A stretch of 28,558 nucleotides of DNA from Bacteroidaceae bacterium (GCA_900765575.1 CAAFRW010000280.1:1-28558); one strand, 5' to 3'. Shown: positions 1 through 7,925, counted from the stretch's first letter. Program-made: numbers and translations. Notes: generated by a model not told the origin, from the letters alone.

Positions 1-49
1 CACAGTGGTCGTGGTGGTAGATTCTGTCTCCGGGTTGTTTCCAATGGTT

Positions 50-57
50 CAAAGATA
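50..57 (-). promoter_or_regulatory. Possible -7 promoter element for a gene off the left edge
   Basis: On the minus strand these bases read TATCTTTG, a full match to the Bacteroidetes -7 consensus TAnnTTTG. Transcription would run leftward out of the window. No TTTG -33 element lies at the expected distance, and the gene it would serve is not in the window, so the call rests on one 8-base match. Confidence 0.35.
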
Positions 58-244
58 CTAATTTAAAAACATAACGACTTTCTATCTATCATAAAAAGAG
101 CCTTATCACTGTTCAAAAGCTGGTGTGGAATAAATACCTTTGACTACTTCTGTGACATGATAGGCCGGTGTGCTGCATGGCCACCAAACACCCCTATAGA
201 AAAATATCGGAAGCTCCTTTCTGATTGTTGGAAGCGGACACAAA

Positions 245-274
245 GATAGCCGCCCAAAAAGCTGGACGGCTATC
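245..274 (-). terminator. Hairpin, likely terminator of the rubrerythrin gene
   Basis: Inverted arms GATAGCCG (245-252) and CGGCTATC (267-274) form a perfect 8-bp stem that can extend with CC/GG pairs around a short loop. On the minus strand it lies about 110 bases past the rubrerythrin stop and is followed by a modest T-rich stretch (TTTGTG). The U-tract is weak, so the terminator role is inferred. Confidence 0.45.
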
Positions 275-288
275 GTCTTATAACTTAC

Positions 289-310
289 CCGCTATCGCGG
301 ACGGTTGTAC
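289..310. repeat. 22-bp dispersed element, copy 1
   Basis: These 22 bases are identical to 7379-7400, where the same sequence forms the right part of a 32-base perfect hairpin. Here only that half is present; the pairing left arm is missing. Both copies lie downstream of a gene. This suggests a dispersed palindromic unit, one intact and one truncated, but two copies in one window are too few to define a family. Confidence 0.6.
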
Positions 311-384
311 AAAAGCTGAGTTTGATAAGGCTCTCTGATATTGGCTCGTTACAATCTGAGCTTTTTAGAGTGAGGAGTTCCTAA

Positions 385-963
385 TCAATAATTGGTTGGC
401 TTTACTTCATAATAAGCTTGAGGATGCAGACATGCCGGACAAACCTTTGGCGCTTCTTCTCCATAATAGATATAGCCGCACTTACGACAAATCCATACGG
501 TCTCTTCGTCTTTCTTAAAGACTTCTCCGTTTTCCAGATGTCTCAACAAGGTTAAATAACGCTCTTCATGGCCTTGCTCCGCCACACAGATGTTACGGTA
601 CATTTTCGCAATTTCCGTAAATCCTTCCTCTTCGGCTACATCGGCAAATTTAGGATAGTCGATAGCCCATTCTTCATGCTCACCGGCAGCAGCCTGTTTC
701 AGGTTTTCGGCAGTCGTACCAATTACTCCGGCAGGATAAGAAGCCTTAATCTCCAAAATACCTCCTTCGAGGAAACGGAACATGCGTTTGGCGTGCATAC
801 GTTCTTGTTCCGCTGTTTCCATAAAAATAGCGGAGATTTGTTCATACCCTTCTTTTGCTGCTGTCTCTGAAAAATAAGTATAACGCATTCTTGCCTGCGA
901 CTCACCGGCGAAGGATGTCAGCAAATTCTTTTCGGTTTGCGTTCCTTTTACACTTTTGCCCAT
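385..963 (-). CDS. Rubrerythrin
   Basis: This 192-residue protein is a rubrerythrin, a cytoplasmic non-haem iron protein that reduces hydrogen peroxide in anaerobes. The N-terminal ferritin-like four-helix domain (about 1-145) carries the expected di-iron ligands: Glu21, a Glu54-x2-His57 pair, Glu residues at 95-98, and a Glu129-x2-His132 pair. The C-terminal rubredoxin-like knuckle has CxxC pairs at Cys159/Cys162 and Cys175/Cys178 that bind one iron and pass electrons to the di-iron site. Length and domain order match the classical family. The ATG start is followed directly by conserved sequence. The gene stands alone and is divergent from the SulP transporter with 154 bases between. A weak -7-like element on its strand (AAGCTTTG, 1024-1031, one mismatch) is its best promoter candidate. 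A role in oxidative-stress defence is known for the family. Confidence 0.96.
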   Translation of the reverse strand: MGKSVKGTQTEKNLLTSFAGESQARMRYTYFSETAAKEGYEQISAIFMETAEQERMHAKRMFRFLEGGILEIKASYPAGVIGTTAENLKQAAAGEHEEWAIDYPKFADVAEEEGFTEIAKMYRNICVAEQGHEERYLTLLRHLENGEVFKKDEETVWICRKCGYIYYGEEAPKVCPACLHPQAYYEVKPTNY

Positions 964-1050
964 ATTTCTTCTATTTTATAAATGAATATCTGTTATAGAA
1001 ACATTTTTGAAAGGTTTTATGTTCAAAGCTTCTGTTTTATTCTAAAAAGG

Positions 1051-1082
1051 TTTGCCTGTTTTCTTAAAAGGACTTAATTTTG
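1051..1082 (+). promoter_or_regulatory. Promoter of the SulP transporter gene
   Basis: A TTTG at 1051-1054 and TAATTTTG at 1075-1082 match the Bacteroidetes housekeeping promoter (-33 TTTG, -7 TAnnTTTG) with a 20-base spacer. Transcription would begin near 1088, about 30 bases before the ATG at 1118. Confidence 0.7.
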
Positions 1083-1117
1083 CGCTTTCTAAAATTTTCA
1101 AGACATAAACGATACAA

Positions 1118-2806
1118 ATGAACGCGTTCGATTTTAAACCTAAATTGTTTTCTACTCTAAAAAGTTATAACAAAACAACTTTTATGGCCGATTTAATGGC
1201 CGGTATCATTGTGGGCATTGTTGCCCTGCCATTGGCTATTGCATTTGGTATAGCCTCCGGCGTATCACCCGAAAAGGGAATTATTACAGCCATTGTAGCG
1301 GGATTCATCATCTCCGTGTTGGGAGGCAGCAAAGTGCAGATAGGCGGCCCTACCGGTGCATTTATCGTTATTATTTATGGCATCATTCAACAATATGGCA
1401 TAAGCGGACTCACCGTAGCCACCCTGATGGCAGGCGCATTGCTGATACTTTTAGGGGTATTTAAACTGGGAGCCGTCATCAAATTTATTCCTTATCCCAT
1501 CATTGTGGGATTTACGAGCGGTATTGCCGTCACCATTTTCACGACGCAGATAGCGGATATCTTCGGACTGAGCTTCGGCGGTGAAAAGGTTCCGGGAGAT
1601 TTTGCCGGTAAATGGCTCCTTTATTTCCAGCATTTCGACACGGTGAATGGCTGGAATACGCTCGTAAGCATTGCCAGCATTTTCATCATTGCCATTACTC
1701 CCCGGTTCTCTAAAAAGATTCCGGGTTCGCTGATTGCCATTATCGTAGTAACCGTAGCTGTTTATTTAATGAAGGTATACGGCGGCATTGGCTGCATCGA
1801 TACCATAGGCGACCGCTTTACCATTCAGTCGCAACTTCCGAATGCCGTGGTTCCGGAGCTCAATTGGGAGGCTATTAAAAACTTGTTTCCCGTAGCCATT
1901 ACCATTGCGGTGTTGGGAGCTATCGAATCGCTGCTCTCGGCTACAGTAGCCGATGGAGTGATTGGCGACCGCCACGACTCGAACACAGAACTCATTGCAC
2001 AAGGAGCCGCCAACCTGGTAGCCCCTCTGTTCGGAGGAATTCCCGCCACCGGAGCCATTGCCCGCACGATGACGAATATTAATAATGGTGGCCGGACACC
2101 GGTTGCCGGCATCATACACGCCATAGTGTTACTGCTCATCCTGCTGCTCCTGATGCCTTTGGCGCAATATATCCCAATGGCTTGCCTGGCCGGAGTGCTG
2201 GTGGTGGTATCGTACAACATGAGTGGCTGGCGCACCTTCAAGGCTTTGTTAAAGAACCCGAAGTCGGACGTAACCGTGTTGCTGATTACCTTTATCCTAA
2301 CCGTTATTTTCGACCTGACCATCGCCATCGAAGTGGGATTGGTTATTGCCTGTGTGCTGTTTATGCGCCGGGTGATGGAAACTACCGATATTTCAGTTAT
2401 CAAAGATGAGATAGACCCGAACATGGAATCGGACCTCGAAGTGCACGAAGAGCATCTAAGCATTCCGAAGGGAGTGGAAGTGTACGAGATTAACGGACCG
2501 TACTTCTTCGGCATCGCTACTAAATTCGAAGAAACCATGTCGCAACTGGGCGACCGTCCGAAAGTGCGCATTGTGCGGATGCGTAAAGTACCGTTTATCG
2601 ATTCAACGGGTATTCACAATCTAACCAACTTGTGCACGATGAGCCAGAAAGAGAATATTACCATTGTACTCTCCGGAGTAAATGAAAAGGTACATGCGGT
2701 GTTGGAGAAATCGGGCTTTTACGAGTTACTTGGAAAAGACAATATTTGCAGTAATATTAATGAGGCACTGGCCAAAGCGAAAGATTTAGTAAACGGAGAT
2801 AGATAA
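1118..2806 (+). CDS. SulP-family inorganic anion transporter with STAS domain
   Basis: The 562-residue product is an inner-membrane anion transporter of the SulP (SLC26-like) family. Residues about 20-430 form a series of hydrophobic helices, starting with the conserved entry segment around residues 25-50 (DLMAGIIVGIVALPLAIAFG). Residues about 445-555 form a cytoplasmic STAS domain with the typical D495-S-T-G498 motif, in which the serine is a possible phosphorylation or nucleotide-response site. Family members carry sulfate, bicarbonate or other anions; the sequence alone does not say which. Bicarbonate transport is plausible for this long bacterial form but not shown. The gene has its own promoter (1051-1082) and no operon partner. 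The ATG was chosen because it follows the promoter closely and precedes an amphipathic N-terminus. No obvious terminator follows. Confidence 0.93.
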   Translation: MNAFDFKPKLFSTLKSYNKTTFMADLMAGIIVGIVALPLAIAFGIASGVSPEKGIITAIVAGFIISVLGGSKVQIGGPTGAFIVIIYGIIQQYGISGLTVATLMAGALLILLGVFKLGAVIKFIPYPIIVGFTSGIAVTIFTTQIADIFGLSFGGEKVPGDFAGKWLLYFQHFDTVNGWNTLVSIASIFIIAITPRFSKKIPGSLIAIIVVTVAVYLMKVYGGIGCIDTIGDRFTIQSQLPNAVVPELNWEAIKNLFPVAITIAVLGAIESLLSATVADGVIGDRHDSNTELIAQGAANLVAPLFGGIPATGAIARTMTNINNGGRTPVAGIIHAIVLLLILLLLMPLAQYIPMACLAGVLVVVSYNMSGWRTFKALLKNPKSDVTVLLITFILTVIFDLTIAIEVGLVIACVLFMRRVMETTDISVIKDEIDPNMESDLEVHEEHLSIPKGVEVYEINGPYFFGIATKFEETMSQLGDRPKVRIVRMRKVPFIDSTGIHNLTNLCTMSQKENITIVLSGVNEKVHAVLEKSGFYELLGKDNICSNINEALAKAKDLVNGDR

Positions 2807-3133
2807 AGAAAAGTTTCCACCACCTATATTTATTGAGGGGCATCGACAAATAAAATCTTTCAGTAGTAATAACAGCGGCAAAAATTCAGCCTCTGCTTTG
2901 CCTCCACAACTTTGCACTATTATCTACGAGATAAGAAATGCCAGAGGGTTGCAAAGACAAACACAAGTCTTATCAACCCGTTGTGAGTTGATAAAGAGTA
3001 ACTTAGTGCAACGCCACCGGAAATACAAAACGTTGCGCAGAAAAGAGAATCGCCAAGTATGGGGAGGCCTTGGCTTATCGAGGGAAAATCCTACTGAATT
3101 TCATCTATTTCAAAAAAACAAAAAAAACGTGCA

Positions 3134-3235
3134 TGACATCTGTCACATCTGTCACCACATATTTATTTCTTTAGTATTCAAACTCTTACGCTACGCTATC
3201 CTCTTCTCGTGATGTGACAGATGTGACAGATGTCA
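3134..3235. repeat. Long inverted repeat built of TGACAGATG-type units
   Basis: Bases 3134-3155 and 3214-3235 are exact 22-base reverse complements separated by 58 bases. Each arm is itself nearly tandem: the right arm reads GTGACAGAT, GTGACAGAT, GTCA. The loop is A+T-rich with no gene. A transcript would fold into a long stem, and as DNA the region offers paired binding sites. The function is unknown. Confidence 0.8.
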
Positions 3236-3323
3236 GGTGTCTGCCATTTCTGCAGGTTTCTTAAAAAGCTCTTTTTTTGTCTTCACATACATCGTATTCT
3301 ATAAACAATTTTCCTTATAAACA

Positions 3324-3396
3324 AAAAGTGTTTCATAGCTTTAAACAAAGTGTTTCAAAGCATGAAACAAAGTGTTTTTAACTATGAAACACTTTT
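3324..3396. repeat. Nested repeat cluster with AAACAAAGTGTTT units
   Basis: The outer arms AAAAGTGTTTCATAG (3324-3338) and CTATGAAACACTTTT (3382-3396) are a perfect 15-bp inverted repeat. Between them are two identical copies of AAACAAAGTGTTT (3343-3355 and 3365-3377), each with self-complementary ends (AAACA/TGTTT). The cluster can form several alternative hairpins. It resembles a REP-type intergenic palindrome array, but membership of a known family is not established. Confidence 0.75.
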
Positions 3397-3934
3397 CAGA
3401 CAAGTATAAAAACAGTTCCAATAAGTTAACATACAGAATATTATGCACCATTCTATTTTAATTTCACAAAACAAGGCGTTATAAGTTGCCTTCGTTCTTC
3501 AAGAAATAGGAAAACAGCATTTCAAGAAGGATACGACTGTTCGCTTTTTTGATAACATTGTGGCATGGTTTTTGCTCCTTATATTTCAGAGAGCAAAAAA
3601 TAAAGAAAAAGAGCTACCACGCACATGGAAATAAATCTCTTCGCCAAATATTTCAGCGAATATTGTCCCTGAAAATAGAGAGGAAACATACTTCAGAAAC
3701 AATATTTTACGAAACCTTTGACATTCCGGTAAAGTCACAAAACAAACTAGAATCTTAAAAATAAAGCCATGAGAGCTTACATCATACACCTTTCCTGCAA
3801 TTTAAATAGCGAAAAAGACAAACATCGTTCCCCTAAAAACAGGTATATATCCTTCTCTACAGTTATCACCCGACTCTACAAAGTGCCATGACCAGAACCT
3901 TTACAAAGCTTTCATATACAAAAAGAAGTTACTT

Positions 3935-3969
3935 TTTGGCACACTTATAGCTATAAATAATTATCTTTG
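3935..3969 (+). promoter_or_regulatory. Promoter of the tricorn protease gene
   Basis: TTTG at 3935-3938 and TATCTTTG at 3962-3969 match the Bacteroidetes -33/-7 consensus with a rather long 23-base spacer. The start of transcription would fall near 3975, about 40 bases before the ATG at 4015. Confidence 0.6.
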
Positions 3970-4014
3970 TACACTTTAAATAATCTTACAAGACTTACAA
4001 AACATTAAGGAAGA

Positions 4015-7000
4015 ATGAAAAAACTACTTACGGCTATCGCTCTCAGTTTCGCCGCAATGGGTATGTTTGCCCAATCTCCGTTATGGATGCGCGACGTACA
4101 ATTATCACCCGACGGCAAAGAAATCGTATTCTGTTACAAAGGAGACCTTTACAAAGTACCGGCTAACGGCGGCGCAGCCATCCGCCTTACCAGTCAGGAT
4201 TCGTATGAATGTTCACCGGTATGGTCACCCGACAGTAAACAAATAGCTTTCGCAAGCGACCGGAACGGTAACTTCGATGTATTCATCATGTCAGCCGAAG
4301 GGGGAGCAGCCCAACGGTTAACCACCCATTCCGCCGGAGAACAACCGACCACCTTTACCCCCGATGGCAAGTATGTATTGTTTACAGCCGCCATACAAGA
4401 CCCCGCAAGCAGTGCGATGTTTCCCACCGCAGCCATGAATGAACTCTACAAAGTGCCGGCAAAAGGCGGACGGACGGAGCAGGTTTTAGCCACCCCGGCC
4501 GAAGCGGTTTGTTACGCATCGGACGGAAAGACATTCTATTACCAAGACCGCAAAGGGTTTGAAAACGAATGGCGTAAGCATCATACCTCCTCCGTTACAC
4601 GGGATATCTGGATGTATCAGGCAGAAAGCGGAAAACATACACAACTGACAGACTGGAAAGGGGAAGACCGCAATCCGAGACTGTCGCCGGACGGAAAAAC
4701 GCTCTACTTTTTGAGCGAACGGAAAGGAAGCATGAATGTATATGCCTTCCCTACAGCCGATTCGAAAAACGTTAAAGCGGTAACCTCCTTTAAAACACAC
4801 CCGCTACGTTTCCTCTCCGTAGATAAAAACGAAACGTTATGCTTCACCTACGACGGTGAAATCTATACCATGCCGAAAGGCAAATCTCCCCGGAAAGTCA
4901 ACATCCGCCTGTTGTGCGACGACGAAGAACAACAGGCTATGATGGGAGTAAACCGCGGAAGCAGCGATGCCTCCGTGTCACCGGACGGAAAACAGATAGC
5001 ATTTGTGCTGCGTGGCGAAATCTTTGTTACCTCTACCGAATACGGTACCACCAAACAAATTACCCACACCGCCGCAACGGAAAAAAGCGTTACCTTCGGT
5101 TCAGACAACCGTACCCTTGCCTATGCAAGCGAACGAAACGGACTTTGGCAGCTCTATACCGCCAAAATTTCACGAAAAGAAGATTTGAACTTCCCTAACG
5201 CCACCTTGATTGAAGAAGAAGCGCTTCTACCCTCTTCTACCGTAGAACGTTCCAACCCCCAATATTCTCCCGACGGAAAAGAACTGGCTTTTGTGGAAGA
5301 CCGCAGCCGACTGATGGTGGTTAATTTAAAAACCAAGAAAGTACGCCAGGTTACAGACGGGTCCACTCAGTTCGATACCAACGGAAACTTCACCTATCGC
5401 TGGTCGCCGGACGGCAAATGGTTTACACTGGAATTTGTAGGCAACCGTCACGACCCGTATTATGACATCGGTCTGGTAAGCGCCGAAGGCGGAAAACCCA
5501 TTACCAACCTCACCAACAGCGGATACATGAGCAACAATCCGCGTTTCGTAATGGACGGCAAAGCTATCCTGTTCGAAACCGAACGGTACGGCATGCGCAA
5601 CCATGCTTCATGGGGCTCAATGGGCGACTTGATGCTCGTGTTCCTGAATCAGGATGCTTACGACAAATACCGCATGAGCAAAGAAGATTACGAACTGCAA
5701 AAAGAGCTGGAAGCAGAGCAAAAGAAAGAAGCTGAAAAAGCAAAGCAAAACGAAAAGAAGAAAGACGATAAAAAGAAGGATGACAAGAAAAAAGAGGAGG
5801 ATAAAAAAGCAACCGACAACAAGAAGGATTCGAAAGACATTGTAGTAGAACTCAACAACATCGAAGACCGCATTGTCCGCCTCACTCCTAACTCTTCTTC
5901 TTTAGGCGACGCCATCATTACCCAAGACGGCAATACCCTGTTCTACCTTTCACGCTTCGAAAGCGGATACGACCTCTGGAAGTTAGACGTGAAGAAACGC
6001 GCACCGCAGCTGGCACAGAAAGGCATCGGCAACGGCGCCTTCGAAACGGATGCAAAAGGCAATATTTACTTGCTGGGCGGTAGTCTGAAGAAAATCAACA
6101 GCATGTCCGGCGCAGGCACTCCGGTAAACGTACAAGGCAGTTTGAAAATGAACCTCTCCGACGAACGGGAAACCATGTTCAACCATGTATGCCTGCAAAT
6201 AGAGAAACGCTTCTACGAAAAGAACCTGCATGGAGTAGATTGGAATGCTATGACCAAGGCCTACCGCAAATTCTTGCCGCATATCAACAACAATTACGAC
6301 TTCTCCAAAATGCTGAGCGAACTGTTGGGCGAACTCAATGTTTCCCACACAGGTTCCAGCTATCGTGCCAATTTGCAAGGCGAAACAACAGCCGACCTGG
6401 GCGTATTCTTCGATTGGGACTATACCGGAAAGGGCTTACGCATTGCCGAAGTGATTGAAAAAGGACCTTTCGACAACAAACACTCTAAAGTGGCGGCCGG
6501 AACAATTATCGAAAAAATAGACGGTACGGAAATCACTCCCGATACAGACTACAATACCTTACTTAATGGTAAAGCCGGACGGAAAGTATTGGTTTCTCTT
6601 TACAACCCCGCCAACAAAGAACGTTGGGACGAAGTGGTGAAACCCTACAATGCCGGTAGCCTGGAGACTTTGCTGTATCGCCGTTGGGTAAAACAACGCG
6701 CGGAAGATGTGGACAAATGGTCGAACGGACGTTTGGGCTACGTTCACCTCGCTTCTATGGACGACGGTAGTTTCCGCACCATCTACTCAGATATACTCGG
6801 TAAATACAACAATCGCGAGGGAATCGTTATCGACGCCCGTTTCAATGGTGGCGGACGCCTTCACGAAGATATCGAAATCCTGTTCAGCGGAAAGAAATAC
6901 TTTACTCAAGTAGTACGCGGCCGCGAAGCTTGCGACATGCCAAGCCGCCGGTGGAACAAGCCTTCCATTATGCTTACCTGCGAAGCCAACTACTCCAATG

Positions 7001-7290
7001 CACACGGAACCCCGTGGGTATATCAGCACATGAAACTCGGCAAGGTAGTAGGAATACCCGTACCGGGGACCATGACCAGCGTAAACTGGGAAAACCTGCA
7101 AGACCCGTCGCTCGTATTCGGCATTCCAATTATCGGCTACCGTCTTCCCGACGGCAGTTACCTGGAAAACCAGCAGTTGGAACCGGACATCCGGGTAGCG
7201 AATTCGCCGGAAAGCATTGTAAAAGGAGAAGATACTCAGTTAAAAACGGCTGTACAAGAGCTGTTAAAAGAGTTAGACGCGAAAAAATAA
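4015..7290 (+). CDS. Exported tricorn protease homologue (S41 family, beta-propeller plus PDZ)
   Basis: The 1091-residue protein is a tricorn-type serine protease. A signal peptide covers about residues 1-20 (ending FAQSP), so it is probably periplasmic, unlike the cytosolic archaeal tricorn. Residues about 25-530 hold repeated PD40/WD-like blades with recurring SPDGK motifs. A Lys/Glu/Asp-rich low-complexity linker spans about 559-608. The catalytic half has a Ser777-His778 pair in the position of tricorn's Ser745-His746, a PDZ domain at about 805-875, the NGGG oxyanion-loop motif (about 944-947), a likely nucleophile Ser994 in NYSNAHGTPW, and Glu1051 or Glu1056 near LEPDI as the last charge-relay residue. 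By family knowledge it would trim peptides drawn through the propeller. It is a single gene with its own promoter and a strong downstream hairpin. The functional residues are assigned by motif, not alignment. Confidence 0.93.
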   Translation: MKKLLTAIALSFAAMGMFAQSPLWMRDVQLSPDGKEIVFCYKGDLYKVPANGGAAIRLTSQDSYECSPVWSPDSKQIAFASDRNGNFDVFIMSAEGGAAQRLTTHSAGEQPTTFTPDGKYVLFTAAIQDPASSAMFPTAAMNELYKVPAKGGRTEQVLATPAEAVCYASDGKTFYYQDRKGFENEWRKHHTSSVTRDIWMYQAESGKHTQLTDWKGEDRNPRLSPDGKTLYFLSERKGSMNVYAFPTADSKNVKAVTSFKTHPLRFLSVDKNETLCFTYDGEIYTMPKGKSPRKVNIRLLCDDEEQQAMMGVNRGSSDASVSPDGKQIAFVLRGEIFVTSTEYGTTKQITHTAATEKSVTFGSDNRTLAYASERNGLWQLYTAKISRKEDLNFPNATLIEEEALLPSSTVERSNPQYSPDGKELAFVEDRSRLMVVNLKTKKVRQVTDGSTQFDTNGNFTYRWSPDGKWFTLEFVGNRHDPYYDIGLVSAEGGKPITNLTNSGYMSNNPRFVMDGKAILFETERYGMRNHASWGSMGDLMLVFLNQDAYDKYRMSKEDYELQKELEAEQKKEAEKAKQNEKKKDDKKKDDKKKEEDKKATDNKKDSKDIVVELNNIEDRIVRLTPNSSSLGDAIITQDGNTLFYLSRFESGYDLWKLDVKKRAPQLAQKGIGNGAFETDAKGNIYLLGGSLKKINSMSGAGTPVNVQGSLKMNLSDERETMFNHVCLQIEKRFYEKNLHGVDWNAMTKAYRKFLPHINNNYDFSKMLSELLGELNVSHTGSSYRANLQGETTADLGVFFDWDYTGKGLRIAEVIEKGPFDNKHSKVAAGTIIEKIDGTEITPDTDYNTLLNGKAGRKVLVSLYNPANKERWDEVVKPYNAGSLETLLYRRWVKQRAEDVDKWSNGRLGYVHLASMDDGSFRTIYSDILGKYNNREGIVIDARFNGGGRLHEDIEILFSGKKYFTQVVRGREACDMPSRRWNKPSIMLTCEANYSNAHGTPWVYQHMKLGKVVGIPVPGTMTSVNWENLQDPSLVFGIPIIGYRLPDGSYLENQQLEPDIRVANSPESIVKGEDTQLKTAVQELLKELDAKK

Positions 7291-7368
7291 AGTACATAAG
7301 CGTGTAAAACGGAAACACTCACGCTAAAAAACTAACAAACATAAAAGCCCTGTTAAACTCCGTTTTAG

Positions 7369-7400
7369 GTACAACCGTCCGCTATCGCGGACGGTTGTAC
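7369..7400. terminator. Perfect 14-bp hairpin downstream of the tricorn gene
   Basis: The arms GTACAACCGTCCGC (7369-7382) and GCGGACGGTTGTAC (7387-7400) pair perfectly around a TATC loop, followed by TGTTTTTGAG on the plus strand. Position (79 bases past the stop), stability and the T-tract support a Rho-independent terminator. Its right 22 bases (7379-7400) recur exactly at 289-310, so it is also a repeat element. Confidence 0.75.
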
Positions 7401-7636
7401 TGTTTTTGAGTAGCAACAGGTCTTTTACATTTACTAACCAATAAAGGTGGTCAAGTTTCAGACTAAAAGTTATTCTTCCATAAAATGGAATTCAAGCAAA
7501 ACCATAGGTTGCTCAATCTCGCATAAAATTTACATCAGCATTGTCTAAAGATTGACTATTTTGTAGTATTATTCTATTATGATTCTCTTAAAGCGTCAAA
7601 ATATTCCATTATTCTGTCAAAAACGACCGAAATAGC

Positions 7637-7671
7637 TTGTTGTACAAAATAATTTGCTAATTTTGTACAAC
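7637..7671 (+). promoter_or_regulatory. Promoter overlapped by a 12-bp palindrome (operator candidate)
   Basis: TAATTTTG at 7658-7665 matches the Bacteroidetes -7 element. The -33 region has only a weak TTG (7637-7639, in CTTG) 18 bases upstream. The perfect inverted repeat GTTGTACAAAAT (7639-7650) and ATTTTGTACAAC (7660-7671) with a 9-base spacer covers the -7 element and the likely start site. A dimeric repressor bound here would block the promoter of the gene at 7766. That role is inferred from geometry. Confidence 0.5.
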
Positions 7672-7765
7672 GGAATATATGACAATCACCTTGAATATTA
7701 TATTTATGCTATGAAGGACTTGTTACTAATTTCAATGATTGATAATTAATCGAACTCAAATTTAT

Positions 7766-7918
7766 ATGAGAAAACTTATGTCAAAAAAACTAATTATTCT
7801 TGCTGTTGCAACACTATGCACGGTCACTTCTTTCGGACAATCCAAAAACATAGCGTTCGACCCACTGTTGGACACATCGTGTAAAGTATTGGAACAGCCG
7901 CAAAAAAGAATGGAATAG
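7766..7918 (+). pseudogene. Frameshifted 5' end (signal peptide) of the rhamnosidase-like gene
   Basis: This 50-codon frame starts with a clear signal peptide (KKLIILAVATLCTVTSFGQS, about residues 7-26) and then runs FDPLLDTSCKVLEQPQK before reaching TAG at 7916-7918. The large glycosidase frame begins right beside it in another register and has no signal peptide of its own. Removing one A from the A6 run at 7902-7907 joins the two as ...EQPQKEWNSTYMWYPGQ, which reads naturally. The fragment is therefore the true start of the downstream gene, separated by a one-base insertion. Whether this is a mutation, a sequencing error in a homopolymer, or slippage-tolerant expression cannot be decided here. 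Confidence 0.75.
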
Positions 7919-7925
7919 CACCTAT

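Larger units (their letters stand above)
1..384. other. Left-edge non-coding region downstream of rubrerythrin
   Basis: No convincing coding sequence is seen in these 384 bases. They hold a possible minus-strand -7 promoter element near the left edge (50-57), a hairpin just past the end of the rubrerythrin gene (245-274), and one copy of a 22-bp element (289-310) that recurs exactly at 7379-7400. The stretch 311-375 carries two imperfectly complementary copies of an AAAGCT-containing sequence around 312-319 and 357-365. The rest is A+T-rich spacer. Confidence 0.6.
2807..4014. other. 1.2-kb repeat-rich intergenic region
   Basis: There is no supportable gene here. Short open frames at 2898-3212 and 3549-3758 lack family features and signal sequences, and the first ends within a palindromic repeat. 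The region holds a 22-bp perfect inverted repeat (3134-3155 and 3214-3235), a second nested repeat set (3324-3396), a smaller inverted pair (3569-3577 and 3591-3599), and a promoter for the downstream protease (3935-3969). The length and repeat density are unusual beside the compact neighbouring genes. It could be a decayed mobile or coding sequence, but no recognisable remnant was found. Confidence 0.6.
7291..7765. other. Intergenic region between protease and rhamnosidase genes
   Basis: This 475-base gap contains no supportable gene. It holds the hairpin downstream of the tricorn gene (7369-7400) and a palindrome overlapping a -7 promoter motif (7639-7671) ahead of the rhamnosidase gene. 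The stretch 7401-7635 is A+T-rich, and I see nothing else in it. Confidence 0.6.

Noticed and set aside
1..50. Minus-strand sequence at the left edge that can be read as Tyr-His-His-Asp-His-Cys or as a Thr/Pro-rich peptide, suggesting an amino-acid-biosynthesis leader peptide.
   Set aside because: No start codon opens either frame inside the window, and the gene it would precede is not visible. The run is too short to support attenuation.
2898..3212. 104-codon open frame in the intergenic region after the SulP gene.
   Set aside because: No family features, no signal peptide, no promoter at the right spacing; its 3' part is the inverted-repeat region, so the frame is most likely chance.
3134..3396. 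Possible CRISPR array because of the repeated units.
   Set aside because: The repeats are inverted and nested with no regular spacers, and no cas genes are present.
3549..3758. 69-codon open frame, with an overlapping minus-strand frame of similar size.
   Set aside because: Both frames have low-complexity composition and no recognisable motif; nothing separates them from random A+T-rich sequence.
7369..7400. Possible invertible promoter switch, since Bacteroidales use inverted repeats for phase variation.
   Set aside because: The arms are separated by only 4 bases, so there is no invertible segment, and no recombinase gene is near.
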